Source: Rhopalosiphum padi (lineage: Eukaryota > Arthropoda > Insecta > Hemiptera > Aphididae). Taken from it: a DNA stretch of 64,000 bases. Below, piece by piece: positions 1-13,800 of this stretch. Below the pieces are notes generated by a model that did not search any database, was not told where the DNA came from, and saw only the letters and a program-made list of their open reading frames with translations. The position numbers and the translations under genes were made by a program. The stretch lies in assembly GCF_020882245.1 (NCBI RefSeq), contig NC_083597.1, positions 86,902,152 to 86,966,151 on the forward strand, written 5' to 3'. Each line of letters starts with the position of its first letter. The stretch's first letter is position 1.

Positions 1-840
1 TAAAATAAATTTACCCTTACATAACACATTTCATTTTGTATATAAATTGGACATTTTTATATTATTTGAACAATAAAATGTATCTGTAAAACATAAAAGG
101 TTAAGTAAAAACAAAAAAAAATTGAAATTTTTAATATGAAATATAAAATTTTAGTGACCGTTATTATTTGGTAACCGTATAGTATTACCGTAATACCGTA
201 GTATGATACGATACATTTTTTTACATTACTCATTTATCAAATATAATAAATCGTGATTGATAAATAATTCTGAACGTAACTTCATTCAGTTCATTCATTT
301 TTATAATTTTATTTCTATATTAGATGTCACTATAATTTCATTTTTTAATTCTATTAATTCTAATGAAGTAATGACTAAACAACTGGATAGAAAATTAACT
401 TTGAATTTTCTATAAGCACATTAAATATAATGTACATTTTGATTGTTGTTTCAATATATAAGTATAATTTTTAAGTTTTAAGATTTAATTTTTTCTATAA
501 AGTATACTATATAATTTATAAGTATTTTTGTAAACTATTAATCATTCTCTAAATCAAGAAAAAAAAAATAAAATTAAAATTTTCTTGTAAATGCAAAGTA
601 TTTTAGCGAGAAAATACGAAAGAATATTTCCCAAAATTTTAAATGCATAAAAATAACTTATTTTATCTTTTATCGGGACATAAAAATACGGTCTATATTA
701 CTTATGATGATATAGGTATTGATATTCTATCTATTATTATCGGAGACGCCGGCCAATTGCTATGACATAGTTGTGTCCGCCTAGTGCCTACCTATATAAT
801 AGGACGTATAGCGTTTAAAATATTATTTATTTATCCGCGA
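1..840. other. AT-rich DNA without recognisable gene
   Basis: I see no convincing exon, repeat boundary or RNA gene in this stretch. The base composition rises in GC only at its right end (about 745-800), where it leads into the candidate promoter and first exon that follow. Confidence 0.5.
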
Positions 841-991
841 AAACCAGTCTAGATAAGCGACGATAATGGCCTTTTGGCTTGGCGATCAGACAGCACTCAC
901 TGGCCACTGCTCAGTAGTCAGTACCTACCTACTCAGTACTCAATGGTTACCAGTCAAGACAAGTGCGTCTGCCGAATGGAATAATGTCGAG
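840..991 (+). promoter_or_regulatory. Candidate promoter and first exon
   Basis: This GC-richer block contains several TCAGT-type arthropod initiator motifs near 910-945. It ends in ATGTCGAG followed by a consensus splice donor GTAAGTG at 992. That arrangement suits a first exon carrying a 5' UTR and only the first few codons (Met-Ser, phase 2), but I could not find a downstream exon in matching phase. It could equally be the first exon of a non-coding transcript, for example the primary transcript of the hairpin cluster near 7 kb. This is inference from splice and initiator motifs only. Confidence 0.3.
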
Positions 992-3900
992 GTAAGTGTA
1001 AAATTATTAAGTAATTAGAAGATGTTTTATAATTAATACATTTAATTCTCCGTATGTCTTATAACTTATACGTTTCACGACTAATATCGTTGTAACGTTT
1101 TTATTAAATCGGTTCTATAGTTACACCGTCTCCGTGTCTTATATTACACTTGTAGACTGTAGTTAACGTTGCCAGCATAATATTACAAACATTTTGTCAG
1201 TTTGTCACCTACGTAGTAATAAATACTTAATATTCTAAACAAGACATGTTTTACCGTGAATGCGGTTAACTTGGTTCTCATATTTCGATTGTTATTTCTA
1301 CGCATTATAACATCTTGTGTCGTGTAAAGATTTACACTACCTAAATTAAACTGATCAATTATGAAATTTTTGAAAAAACGTGTTTTCTACTTTGTTTTTG
1401 TTTGATTACACCATTACAGTATTCATTATAAATTTCCGATTTATTTTTTTTGTGTTATTTGATTTCTACAATCTTAAAAAGTTTATGTTATGAAATATAA
1501 GTATAATCAGCTGAATATTTCTATTAACACGACATTGCGAGAAAAAAATAAATAAATAGACAGTTACACTTTGATACTTTGTAATAACGATGGGATTGAT
1601 TAAAGTTTAAATAAAGTAGATTTTATTTATATATATATTTTTTAATAATTATGAAATAAATTAAAATTATTATCTTGCTCCATATTATATCATACACTAA
1701 AATTATTTAAATTATGCCATTTGTATTTGTGAATGTGTTATTAAAATACTAAGTTCTAAACTTACTGTAAGATGAATTGTAGGTTCCAAATTTAAATATT
1801 TTACTCAGTTAATTTGATCCAACAATGTGGTTGGTTTATAGTACCTATACAAATAATTATAGTTGTGTGAAGTTTACCTTTATAATATGGTTAGCAGCTA
1901 TATGTATCACAATTGCACAGGGTATTTCCAGGCACTTTATACTTGTACTTATCTAAACATAAAATGCTTTTATGATAATAATAATATTTAAGCAATATAT
2001 AAATAGTTAATTGATTATTATTAGTATAATATTTCATATGATTATTTTCTCGTTTATCGTAAAAACTATAAATAAATAAAAATAAAAATTACAATAAAAT
2101 AAAATAAGGGAAGATAATTCACAATAATAATCTTTATTTCCAAATTACAATATAATATATAATATGTACAGTGATAGAAATTTGTACAGGATTTGAGTAA
2201 ATAAAACAATTAGATACATAAATAATAATATTTATATGACATATTATTGTAACATATACTATTACTCTTAATATTGTAACTTTTAAGCATAGATCTGGTT
2301 TATAGGTCTATGCTTTTAACTCTTTTAAGTATAGAGAAAAAAATAAATATTATAATAATAAATGAATAATATACTATAGACAAAACAAGAAATAAACTGA
2401 AGATACAATATTGTTTTTCTCTTTACTATAATTATAGTAATTAATAAGATTTGTAATATACATTTAATAATTAACAATAACATTTTAGTATAGATTTTCA
2501 ATATTGAGAGTGGTTTTGGATAGAAAATTGGATTAAGTTTGTATTTGGAAGGATTCAAATTTGTTTTAACCTATAACAGTGTTTTTCAGAAAAATTGGGA
2601 AAACAAACAAAATTTTAATGAAAGACGACGAAAGTTGAATTTTACGCAAAATGAGATTTTGAAAAATCAATTTTATTATTCTAAAACTCATAACCATAAA
2701 TATTTGAAATTTTCACCAATTAAAATTTAAAAATATTTCGACTAAATTATTTATAGACATTTTCAATTTTTAGTTTATTTTAGTTTTACATATTTTTAAG
2801 TCACTACAAAAATGTTCATTTGGTTAAAAATATTGAAAATTTAATACAAGATCTCACTATACATAGGCTGCACAATTTACTTTTATAATCATTTAAAGTT
2901 CAAATTTTGCAAATGGTTGTTTTGTTGTTGAAAATTTATAAAACGTATAATTTTTTTTTATCTAAGGTTTGAAAATTTTAATGGATTACGAAAAAAAAAT
3001 CTTTTTCTCTAAATTATAATTTATATTTTATTGCATAAAAACTGTCTATATTTTTGGTACTAGATTTGTTGGTGTGCGTGCCCGCGCGTGTAAAAATGAT
3101 TGACATCTTATATCTTTATATACACGGTGTCTCGGTGATATTTTAAGCTATAGAGTTTGTCTGTGGTACTATTAAGATAAAAAAAGTACCTTTACGGACT
3201 ATAGATAGTACTATACGTTATTCATTACATTATTGTTTTTAATACATTTTTATGTAATGATTACAAAAATAGCATACATGATATGCAATATAATAGGTAC
3301 TATATAAGAATGATAATGACCGAAATGCACCGTGATAAACAAAATAAATGATAAAATACATAATATCGTATAACAATCAATAGTCTGTATTGAATAAAAA
3401 AGTTTATTTTTATTAAAATTTGATTATTAACCTTTTTTATGGGGTGGCACCAAATTCAATACAGATTTTCTTATAAGTAGTTCAGATTTAGACGAAATAA
3501 CACATTTAAACTATATAACACGTTATAATAATAACAAATTTAAATTTACAGAAAGCTTTGATGTGTGATGTGAGAATTCATCTATTAATGACACTCACGT
3601 AATAAATTGTAATATACCTAAAATAAAAGTGTAGTAACTATATATGATTATTATGTATTTGCTGTTTGATATATTTTTTGTAAGACAAATGTAAACGCGC
3701 GAATCTAGTTTTGGACCACTTATCTGTAGCGGTTAGCAAATCTTTTGTGACCCATGATTTCCCCGTACATAAAACAAAATACATAACGTATGTGTTATTT
3801 AATATTATATAAGATAAATTATTAACTACCGATATATTTTTATTTTACATCAATCAAAATAATACAAAATAAATATGAGTGTATCTATAATTTAATATAG

Positions 3901-5820
3901 GTTATAACTAATAAAACCGTATAAAAATAATACCAATATTATGTGTTCTTATAGTTAACTATTGTACGAGTAGGTAAAATACCAATAAAAAGTATTATAT
4001 TTCTAAAAATGTTCTTTCTTAAATGTATTTATATTCTATGTCGTATGACTATATCTATAATTATCATAATAATGATAAAAAAAAACACATAAGTAAAATA
4101 GCGTTAGTTTTATATTATGTTGAAATTTTTCAATAGATTGAATTAAATGATAATTTTATAAAAAAATACAAATCTAATTATTTATTTAATATAGCTTATG
4201 TATGTCAAATGTGTGAATTAATGAATCACCTATTGCACTTCAATCAATATTGATAATATTTAATAAATTGTTATTTGTTTTAACAGCAAAAATTACTTAT
4301 TAATAATTATATATATTTAGATATAATTTAAATGAAATGTGTGTTATGGAATTAAAAAAAAAATAGCGATCCCAAGTACCTAAATGTTTAATTTTCGTAA
4401 ATACAACTGAAATATTTATTCTGTTTACAGATAATGCCAATAAAGAGCATACCACAGGCTGTTGTACAGTACATACAGCGTTTAGAAGTACCTGTTTGAA
4501 TGGCGAACACCTGACAGTGTATATAATATATAAAATATGTACCATATATTATATATATATTACCACGCGTCAAACACTCCCACTATTTTACTAACACATA
4601 CGATATATACTGTGTCACCGTGATTTCAAAACACAAATTTTGAGTTTTTACCCAATGTCGAAGGTATCGTGCGGCTTTACTTGCAGTCACTATATATATC
4701 ATATATGTATACTAACTATATACAATTGAATTTTTCGTGGTGAATTATGGTAGTAGGGCGTAGGTTCATGTATTGGTATTTGGACCTACCATAAAATATC
4801 TATATAATAATATAATAAGTACTCATGCGCATAATAAAAGATACCTCTTCTTTGCATTTTGCATTCTTTAAAATATTTTATATATTGTATAAACTATAAA
4901 CATCATGATATTAAATTTTCTACCGATTTGAAAATTTTAAATATATTTCCTAGTTAGAATAATACATTGTAATATATTTAAAAACACACAATTGACGAAT
5001 TTATTTAGTTTTGGTGAAAACGGTCTTAAGTATATATTAATATGGTTAGCTTCTAACATTCACTGTTTACTGTGTATTATCATTAAACAAAACTAATAGA
5101 AATATTAAATTAACTTGCGCCTCTATGTCCTTTATTTTATACATGATATCTTACGGATATCATTGCAATTTATAACAATTTAAACTTTAAAGCGCGTATT
5201 TAATTATATATAGATTATAGATACTTCAATGAGACATACAATAATGTATATTGAGAAAACACTTATCAATTATACCGTAATTAAAATGAAAATAGGTTTT
5301 AAGACATTAGGCGCGTATTTTGCTTAAAATTCACATAATAAACTGTAAGTTAAATTGTAAATGATAAACATTTAAATTATAAATTAACCTATAATATTTC
5401 TCATGAAAATTATAATTAGGTATCAATTAACTCTTAAAACGTACGATGTCGAATTTAAATGATCTAACCGCCGAATTATTGAAGAGACAGCATTTCACAA
5501 AAAACCGTGTCTATAAACTATAAAGTCGTACAATTTTTAAATTTGAATTTTTGCACGGTGTTTAGCGGACAATAATGTTCGAAAAAAAAACATAATTTTT
5601 TGATAACTACACGTAAATAATGTGGATAAAATATTGAAATTTATATTATAAATTAAAACATAAATATATATAACATCATGTAAACGTGTGTTACACGTTT
5701 ATATCGACGTGGTTTACATATAATATAATATAAAATTATTGAGAAATAAAAACCATAATATTATATTGAACATTGTGCCATGTGCCCATGTTATCGTGTT
5801 TGTAAAACCACATGATTTCG
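992..5820. other. Long AT-rich stretch, no gene seen
   Basis: The sequence is dominated by A/T runs. The few open frames longer than 60 codons (for example near 2325-2730 and 4300-4570) are low-complexity and have no recognisable domain, splice context or codon bias. I see no RNA gene and no transposon ends that I can define. Confidence 0.5.
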
Positions 5821-5829
5821 TTTTCGACA

Positions 5830-6092
5830 TATTTCAGTGGAATCGAATGAAATTGCCCTGAAAACGGCCATTGGCGCAAGCAGGTAGCTGGTATAGCCGG
5901 TGTAGCATCATCATCCCTTCTTGCTCGACTGACCTTCTACGCACAATACAAAGGCTAAGCGCGCGCCCACGATCTTTCTGCGTTAGGGTCAGTATAAGAT
6001 CGTGTTTTGAACCGTAGAAACCGATTATTAATATTCGAGTGTTGAGAGACGAGTTGTTTAATATCACAAATTGGCCACTACGGGAATCGTTG
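5830..6092 (+). other. GC-richer exon-like block ending in a splice donor
   Basis: A TTTCAG acceptor-like site at about 5835 is followed by a GC-richer block that ends in GTTGAG and a GTAATT donor near 6093. No frame through the block is open and recognisable, so if it is transcribed it is more likely an untranslated or non-coding exon. It lies about 600 bases upstream of the four-hairpin cluster and could belong to the same primary transcript. That link is inference. Confidence 0.2.
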
Positions 6093-6689
6093 AGGTAATT
6101 TTAATTATTCATATATTATAGTATATACTATTGTTTTTTTTCTCGATACATTAATGTATATTATATATAAAAAAAAATAAATATTTATTTAGACTATTGT
6201 AGTACTGTATATTGTATTGTAATAACAATTAAATAATACATAATATATAGAGGTGAGTGGTGACCATCGACTGTTAGTATAACTCTTAGTAACATTGATT
6301 TTTAAAATTGTGACTAGAGTTTATACTACTGATTGATGGTAACTACAGTATTCGCAACAATTATGTGTATATATATATATATTATTTAATTTTATATCAT
6401 TAATACAATTGTATTTAGTATAGTTAACCATTAGATTACATATTTTTATTTTACGTATGATTTCAATAGGTATATAATTAATCAAACCAAATTTGTTTTA
6501 TACTCTTACATTATATTATTGAATTGAAATTGAAACATTTAGCAATATTAATATCGTCAGTTTACTGTCTTACAAATTATAATCGATTTAAATACCTATT
6601 TACACGTATAAATACACAATATAGTTAATATTTAATTTTTTTTATATTTAAATGTATAAAATATGTAGGCACGCTAGCTGCAGTTATGA

Positions 6690-6772
6690 GCAATCATTCG
6701 GGTAGTCTAAACATCTTTCGCTAGTAACAAATCATATTCTGCTAAAGATGTTTACTACTCTATGATGCATCA
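6690..6772 (+). ncRNA. Candidate pre-miRNA hairpin 1
   Basis: The 5' arm around GTAGTCTAAACATCTTT (6702-6718) pairs with the 3' arm GCTAAAGATGTTTACTAC (6741-6758) across a loop of about 20 nt. The pairing extends outward through CATT/CATAG-type matches, giving roughly 24 paired positions with small bulges. Size and geometry fit an animal pre-miRNA. The 3' arm shares CTAAAGA(T/C)GT with hairpin 4, which suggests the two are paralogous. No known miRNA name is claimed. Confidence 0.45.
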
Positions 6773-6832
6773 TGTAAGCAACGGATTGGCTGTAACGATT
6801 TATAATTTTTACTTTTTGAAGTTTATTGGATT

Positions 6833-6908
6833 CGCGGTAACGGAATACGAGTTTTCTGTGGGATTAGCTTGTTATAAATATCCCAAGAGAATTCTGTATC
6901 TACTACCC
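6833..6908 (+). ncRNA. Candidate pre-miRNA hairpin 2
   Basis: The 5' arm begins GGTAACGGAATACGAG at 6836 and the 3' arm runs from ATCCCAAGAGAATTC to CTACTACC at 6907. Read as a reverse complement, the 3' arm matches the 5' arm at its base (GGTA), its middle (ATAC and TTCTC) and its loop end (GGGAT), with internal mismatches. It sits in the same orientation as the other three hairpins and has a short loop of about 13 nt. The pairing is less perfect than in hairpins 1 and 4. Confidence 0.4.
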
Positions 6909-6961
6909 AATACCTTGGATATTTTGTGAAAACTCGACTACACGTACTACATGGACACAGC

Positions 6962-7046
6962 AGGGTTTAGTATTCTTTGGGATTTAATAGAGCCGGTTAA
7001 AATTGTTACGTATACCAGCTATTTTAAATTTCGGAATACTAGGCTT
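6962..7046 (+). ncRNA. Candidate pre-miRNA hairpin 3
   Basis: TTTAGTATTC (from about 6966) pairs with GAATACTAGG (about 7034-7043), and ATTTAATAG pairs with CTATTTTAAAT nearer the loop, separated by an internal loop that includes G-U pairs. The overall length of about 85 nt and the roughly 28-nt loop are within the range of insect miRNA precursors. This is the weakest of the four hairpins and is supported mainly by its position in the series. Confidence 0.35.
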
Positions 7047-7083
7047 TGATAAAGCTTCGTCCGGAGGTATATTTATTATTTAT

Positions 7084-7163
7084 GAAAGATTCCTCTTGGT
7101 AACACATACGTCTTTAGCCTTGTTGTGGAAATCTAAAGACGTACATGTTACCTACGGAATTTC
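7084..7163 (+). ncRNA. Candidate pre-miRNA hairpin 4
   Basis: This is the best hairpin of the series. GGTAACACATACGTCTTTAG (7098-7117) pairs with CTAAAGACGTACATGTTACC at 18 of 20 positions across a loop of about 15 nt. Pairing continues at the base (GAAA-ATTCC with GGAATTTC), so the stem is about 30 bp within 80 nt. That is the size, stem length and loop expected of a Drosha/Dicer substrate. The sequence is not low-complexity, unlike the TA-repeat hairpin near 13.0 kb. I do not recognise the mature sequence; it may be lineage-specific. Confidence 0.5.
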
Positions 7164-7169
7164 ATAAGA

Positions 7170-9520
7170 AAACTGCAATATTTATTACTCGTGCTATATC
7201 AAAGCATTATTTTAACTATATTATTTTATCGTATGTTTGTTTTTATATGGATCAAAACACAATTTCATGTTTGTAATTTATTTAATGTACCTATTATAAT
7301 TAATAATAGTTTTAATAAAGTTTATTTTACTGTTTTTCTTTGCCGTTAAATATCTTATATAACTTTAATTTATACTTTTTTTTTTAATTGTATTTTCTTT
7401 GACTAGCTCATGTTATTTATTTTGCCATACATCAAGGTAACTTATTCACTGTGCGAGTGCTGCGTTTGAAAATCCCACAGTTGAACAAGGTACCATAATG
7501 TATGATGAAAAAAGATCGTCGAACCAATTATTATAATAATTTAATATTCTCACTATACAGAAATAGGTATCATTTGTCATGGCTGTATTATTGTATATTT
7601 GTATTGTAAACAATTTGAAATTTGAATCTTTTAATATTTCTTTCTTACCGTTATTTAATGGCGTTTAAAAAACAATTATATTTTTAATTATATTGTTTTA
7701 GTTCCAAATATATGCAAGTACCTGTCGGCTATTAGGTTAGGTAATTGTAATCTATTAAAATGAAATAACATTTTTACATATTTTTATCCGTTCTAATTAG
7801 ATAATAAATTGTATAATGCGTATAGTTTTTATGCGATTCAATATACCGGGAGTGGCAAACATCGACTGTGAACGATGTTTCAAAGTTGATTCCGCTTTGT
7901 AAAAGTTTATTATTATACACTCTGTAAATACTTAACTAATCACCGTGACTGTTGTCGACTGTAGTTTTACGTTATGTCTCTTCCGAAGAAAAGTATATTC
8001 TTAATAGATATTTTTATCAAAAAAAATTGTTTAGTTACCCCTGCATTATATACAATTGTATTACACACATATTATGATGGGTATGGCACACAGTTTGGGC
8101 ACCGCGGATACAACATAAAAACACATCCGGTTTGTTCTCGGACGTATTATATAACGTAATAATATTATATTATAGGTACGTCTACTATATTTGGTAAGAT
8201 ATAATATATTATTATAATATTTGATATACTCTCTGCTGGCAAAAAATAATACATTTCAAATCTTTAATATACAATGAAAAGTGGTTGTATATAGGTGAAA
8301 CTACCTGTATAGTATATAGTATATACGGCAGTACACGACTCTGTATATACATTCGGAATTCCAAGAACTGACCGACCGATGTGCCGATATAATAGATACA
8401 TTGAAAAGAAACCAATACAATACTGTAGCATAAATGTATAATACACACACGTGTGTTGTTACTTGTTACAACCCCACAGAAAATCACCAGTAAGGCAATA
8501 ACACACTGAAAAAAATATACTGCGTTTTACGAAAGGTCTCCACGATTGTACTGTGGCTGTATAGTTGACCGTAACAAATTTTTTTTAAACGATAAATTCC
8601 CGGTCCGTTGGAAATGTGTTGGTCTTAAAAACGTTAAATAATAAGTAAATCCTTTATATAATAGGTACGTATGTACAACTTTGTCACGGTAAACGGACGG
8701 TTATCCCCGTTAAATATTGAGATGGGACATATTATTATGTTCACCAGACATTATTTTAGCTACAGGACATCTTTAGTATAAGGCCATGGTTGGTCGTAGG
8801 ACTTAGGTTATTCTTCCAGTATTGTAAGTCAATGGTTAATATCTATATACAAAAATTCAATATTAGTTCATTATTTCTTGGTTGTAAACATGTTATTGAA
8901 ATCATTTAATTTTTATAATGTTTTATTACAATATATACAAGTGCAATTACTATGATAAATTGGGAGTTAAATAACTCACAATTAATGTAAAAATAAAACG
9001 ACGTCTTAGTACATTTTTAAAACAATTTATTTTTTATACTTGTAATTTGATTAGAATTATTTTTACTTTTGACCACCTACCAAAGTGGGTACTGTATATG
9101 AACTAGATCCAATTTTCTACCAGAAAACACATACAAAGTTTTAGTTTGAAGAATTTTTACTGCTTCAAAAGTAATGAAAAACAAAACACATGATTTTAAA
9201 ATCAATACACTTCGCTTAGAATTTAAATAACAGTTCTTTCTCGAGATAACACGCACGTCTCATCACATTTATTATTATTAGCTACTAAACTTTAGTGTAA
9301 AACCATGATAAGTAACTACCTACTGATGTAGTATACGATATCTGAATATATAGTTAAGAAGGCCAATATTATATGATAATAAAGATAATATGTACCTATA
9401 TAACTGATATGCGGCATTAGGGATAGGTAACTGAAAGCAGAAATATACATAATGGAATACTAAGTTGTTGTAATACAGAATACAACTAAAAATAACGAGG
9501 ACGGAGTTAATTAGTGAATT
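7170..9520. other. Intergenic AT-rich DNA, no gene seen
   Basis: Open frames near 7974-8159 and 8212-8487 lack splice context and any recognisable domain. I see no transposon termini or RNA genes here. Confidence 0.45.
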
Positions 9521-9525
9521 TAGCT

Positions 9526-9621
9526 ATGAACAGAAATTTGAATAAAGAAGTATTGTTGTTAGGAATTATTGTGTTAATTGTGATTATTTTTAAGTACGGA
9601 CCATATGATGGTTTTGACTGG
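9526..9621 (+). CDS. Orphan candidate first exon with membrane anchor
   Basis: From the ATG at 9526 the frame reads 32 codons, MNRNLNKEVLLLGIIVLIV and onward to GPYDGFDW, and ends exactly at a consensus donor GTAAGG in phase 0. The middle is a hydrophobic run of about 16 residues that would serve as a signal anchor or uncleaved signal peptide. I found no phase-matched downstream exon before the lipocalin-like gene at 10.9 kb, so this may be a relic exon or the start of a gene whose later exons I cannot see. No family is recognised. Confidence 0.25.
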
Positions 9622-10867
9622 GTAAGGGGAGGATTTTTTTATATATATTTATAATATTATCCTAACGGCTAACTGTCAATCATTAATAACAAGAAGGGGA
9701 ATGATATATATCGTAAGATAATGTAATTTTCCTATACATTTGGAAATATAAGAAATCTATATATATACATAGATTGCACAGTCATTGACGTAAAATAAAT
9801 CTATTAAAGCCGATAGGCAAAACGGCCAGCGGAGACATACCTACATTTCTTATCGTCTAGCCAGTGGCGGATTAACCACTAGGCTTGCGGGGCTCGAACC
9901 TAGGGAAGCAACTTATAGGGGGTGGTAAACATTGAGCGTGTCGAGGTTATCCGTCACTATGTCCAGCTGTAGGGTATTAAAATATGAATTATGAATAATG
10001 ATATTATAATGGTAAAATTTAATTTCATTAGCAGCATCATATTATTCAGGTTATATATTTTTACAGTGCATGTTTATTTATACATTTGATTATCAGTAAA
10101 AAAGTTATTATAGGTACTGTAAAGTTTCTCGTAAGTTGTTCATCAAACTGCAGTTAAAAAGTACCAAATACATATATAAATATTTACAATTTTTAAAGTT
10201 CAAATTTTTATAAAACTCATCAAAATCACGTATATTTGCAAATAATTTTAACACCTATAAGGTTTATTAATTGAATATAATAGATTCCTTTCATTCTTCG
10301 ATATCAAGAATATCGTATATTTTATTTAATATACAGACTATTAGGTATACAATATTAAGCATAATGCAAATTGTAATTTGTTCAACTCTTCAACAATTAT
10401 TAAAACATAATAATCAAAACAAAAATATTTAAATCAAACTTTTATTTATAATTTAAATTCTGCATTCTGAAATTAATTACTATTAATAATATTATTTATA
10501 AATCAGTAAAAATTAATCTAAAACGTCGACATGTTAAATAATTGTTTGCTGAAATAATTAATTAAAATGAAAAATAACTAGAGAACTAATCAATTTAAAA
10601 TTATGGAGTAAATATTCACTTGTTTTTACGTTGTAATATACAAAATTGATTACAATACAATTTAAAATCACGCATCTGTTTAAACAAAATTTTGTATAAT
10701 CGTATTTTTTAATTATCTAAGTACACAATTCCATACAACTGTTCAAACTATATAGTTAAGTCATTGGAAATTCGAGATCATGATTATATAGCATATTATA
10801 TTATGGATACATTTTTGTTTCGATTAAAGCTAATTGCCAAACAATTGTCGTTAAATAAAATCAAATA

Positions 10868-13800
10868 ATGTCAAATCATCTTTCGTTATTTTCGGCGATC
10901 TTAATTTTCTTAGGAGGACAATGCTTTTATGGCATTCACGGAGAAGAACCACAGATTACACCAATTACTGATGTAATGTATTGTTAAATTAATTTTATGT
11001 TATTTTTAAGTGTAGGTAAGTACGCCAAGTACTAAGTACTTACTACTATTCTTGTAAAATAAAACGTATGATTGTACATACATCGGAAATATAACTAATA
11101 CAACACTTAAATGTGTAAAAACGTTTTTTTAATTAATTTATAGTCTTAATTAGTAGGTATATAAATATTTCGAAGTAATTTAAATAACTAAGTATAAATA
11201 TAAATATTTTATTTTATTGATAATTCAAATAATGATGGCTATACAATTATCTATGTAAGCGTAATAACCAATAACTATCATTCATATTTAAATTTCAATT
11301 AATAATTAAAATTTATTTAGAATTCTCTTCTGAGTTATTTCTTTCAAAATGATTTTTCAATAAACACTTAATAATTATAAAAATAATTAAAGTTCTTTTA
11401 ATCTTTTCTCTAGTATCTAAAAATCTTATAATCTTGGCATTTGTTATTATTTAGATCACTGGCATGTGGTATGCAGTTATGGCGACTCCCTGTTCCGACG
11501 GCAAAGACTGTAATATTTTCTCGAGTACGGTTTTGTTCAACACATTAAAAATATCCTTAATATATATATATATATATAACCTAATACTTGAAAACAGTGT
11601 GATTTAAAAGTTGTGATTTATTTATTTATTTCAACTTTCAAGGCTACTCACCTTTGGGGCTTGGGCCCAGGGAAGACTGAGGCATTTGCAAATTTATTTT
11701 AAACAATAATATGGATCTTTTCTTTTTTTATTTATAAATCAATACGGCAGTTCGGACTTAAGCTTCACTTTTCCTAGTGGAACAGGAACTATTGTTACCG
11801 AGGGAATAAATCCATATATTGCACAGTTGTTCAAAAAGTAGTGGGTCAAAAACGTTGAACAAAAATATTGAATATCTAAATTTAATTTGATGACTTATTT
11901 TCTACCTAATAAGTACATAACCCGGGATTAGGTTTAGGAAATACATACAACAATTATTGAAGTAGACAAAATTTAGGTTTTGCTACAAAAATTTCGATGA
12001 TAGGTATGGTAATTATAACAAGTTCGGATTTCTTTTTTTCTTTTTTAAAAATTACAATAAAATTCAACTGTAGTATTTATCATTTTATATTCATTATAAT
12101 ATGATATTAGGATATAGTTCCTATGGAGATAGTATTAAATATTATTTTAACATATTAACAATGTTTTGATTAATAAAGGACTACCTATATTGATTGAAAT
12201 GTTTAATACCTTAAATGGCTCAAATCATAGAAATAAATTGTTATTATTAAAATAATTATTATCATTATTATTTACATACTTCAATCTACTGAATACTATT
12301 ACTTTATACCATTAACAGTTTATTTTAGCGTTTTTTAGATTCTAGTTGAAGCGACGAATTTATTGGTGTTACTATGTGTGTGTGTGTGTGTGTGTTTTTT
12401 TTATCTGCAATCACCTTCAGGGACAGTGAAAATGCTTTGATTTTAAGCTTTGAAGATGGTTCTGTTTGCAAATTTGTGTTGAACATATTATTTTAATGTT
12501 AACGATTAATATATGATATATTGTAATAATAATCAGTAGGTATAATAGATATATTTAAACTTTAAAATTTAGCTTATTTTGTTTTATAAACAGATAACCA
12601 AAAGCCATGCAATTGCATATCAGCAAACTTTATTGCTCTCCAGGATGCTGGCTGGCAAATATACATGAGTGCACTCAACAACGAGTAAGTCGTTTTTCAT
12701 GATCCAAAAAGTTATAAAATATCTGATCAAACAGTTAAGCTATTATCATAAATTATAATATACAAACTATTTTTTTATACCATTGTTTTACGCTTTCACG
12801 TACTATTATATTATGTTCAGCACTTCTCAAGTAACTGTCGATATGGGAGGCGCGTCGTTCACGCCGCCTGAATGTACAACATCAGTACAAGGTTTCATTT
12901 ACAGCCGTAAGCAATAAACATATTGTATTATAATATCATTATACATTGTATACATATATACTAATACTATATTGTATAATATATATACTAACCTATATAT
13001 ATATATATATATTATATATAGGTATTATATATAGGTTAGTGTTTGTATAATTACTATGAAAAAGGGGGAAGGGGCTACACGGGGTAGAGCTTTGTTCTTA
13101 CTTTTTTTTTTGCATATTTCTTCTTTTTATTCTAAAGTACATCCCTCACCTCTTTTTTGTTAGATAATCGTTAGATGATCTATTGGTTACAACATTTTTT
13201 TTTCAAATGTGATTTTACATAGGTAATTATCGAAACTTATTATACATTTAGATTTTTAGTTTAGTTTATTTGATATAACAAATTGTATGTCGCAAAACGG
13301 TAATTCACAACACAGTAATATCATTCATATTGTTTATGCCATCAGAAGAGACTGGACTCGAATTATGTTTTAAAATCTTTTTACTACTGCTATATGCAGT
13401 ATGATTTGGGTATGGTTTCTTGACGTTTAATTTGAAAACGAACGTATATAAGAAATTGTATTTTGCATAAAAACGTCTACTTTTATGTAACGTGAATATT
13501 CCATATAACGACATATTTCTCTGTCTTCTTCTATAATTTTCTCGATTCGACTTTCGAGCACAATGATTTAACTATATAACTAATAAAATCTAATTATGTT
13601 TTATTTTATTATCAAAAATCGGTTTTTATGTGAAAAGAACAACTTACTATAATAATAGATAACGATTTATTTTTAGGAGCTACGATGGCATCGAGCGTAT
13701 TGTCAAAATCAAAATACGGACTTTCTGAAAACGTTAAGGGAAATAAATGTTAGTACATACGTAAGACGACTTGGGTTTGATGTAACATCAAACATATTCG

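Noticed and set aside
9865..9910. GTGGCGGATTAACCAC and GGCTCGAACC resembling a tRNA fragment
   Set aside because: No A box at the right distance and no cloverleaf; more likely a scrap of a dispersed repeat.
12985..13040. Near-perfect hairpin between CTAACCTATATA and TATATAGGTTAG
   Set aside because: It is a TA dinucleotide repeat with short unique ends, not a credible RNA precursor.
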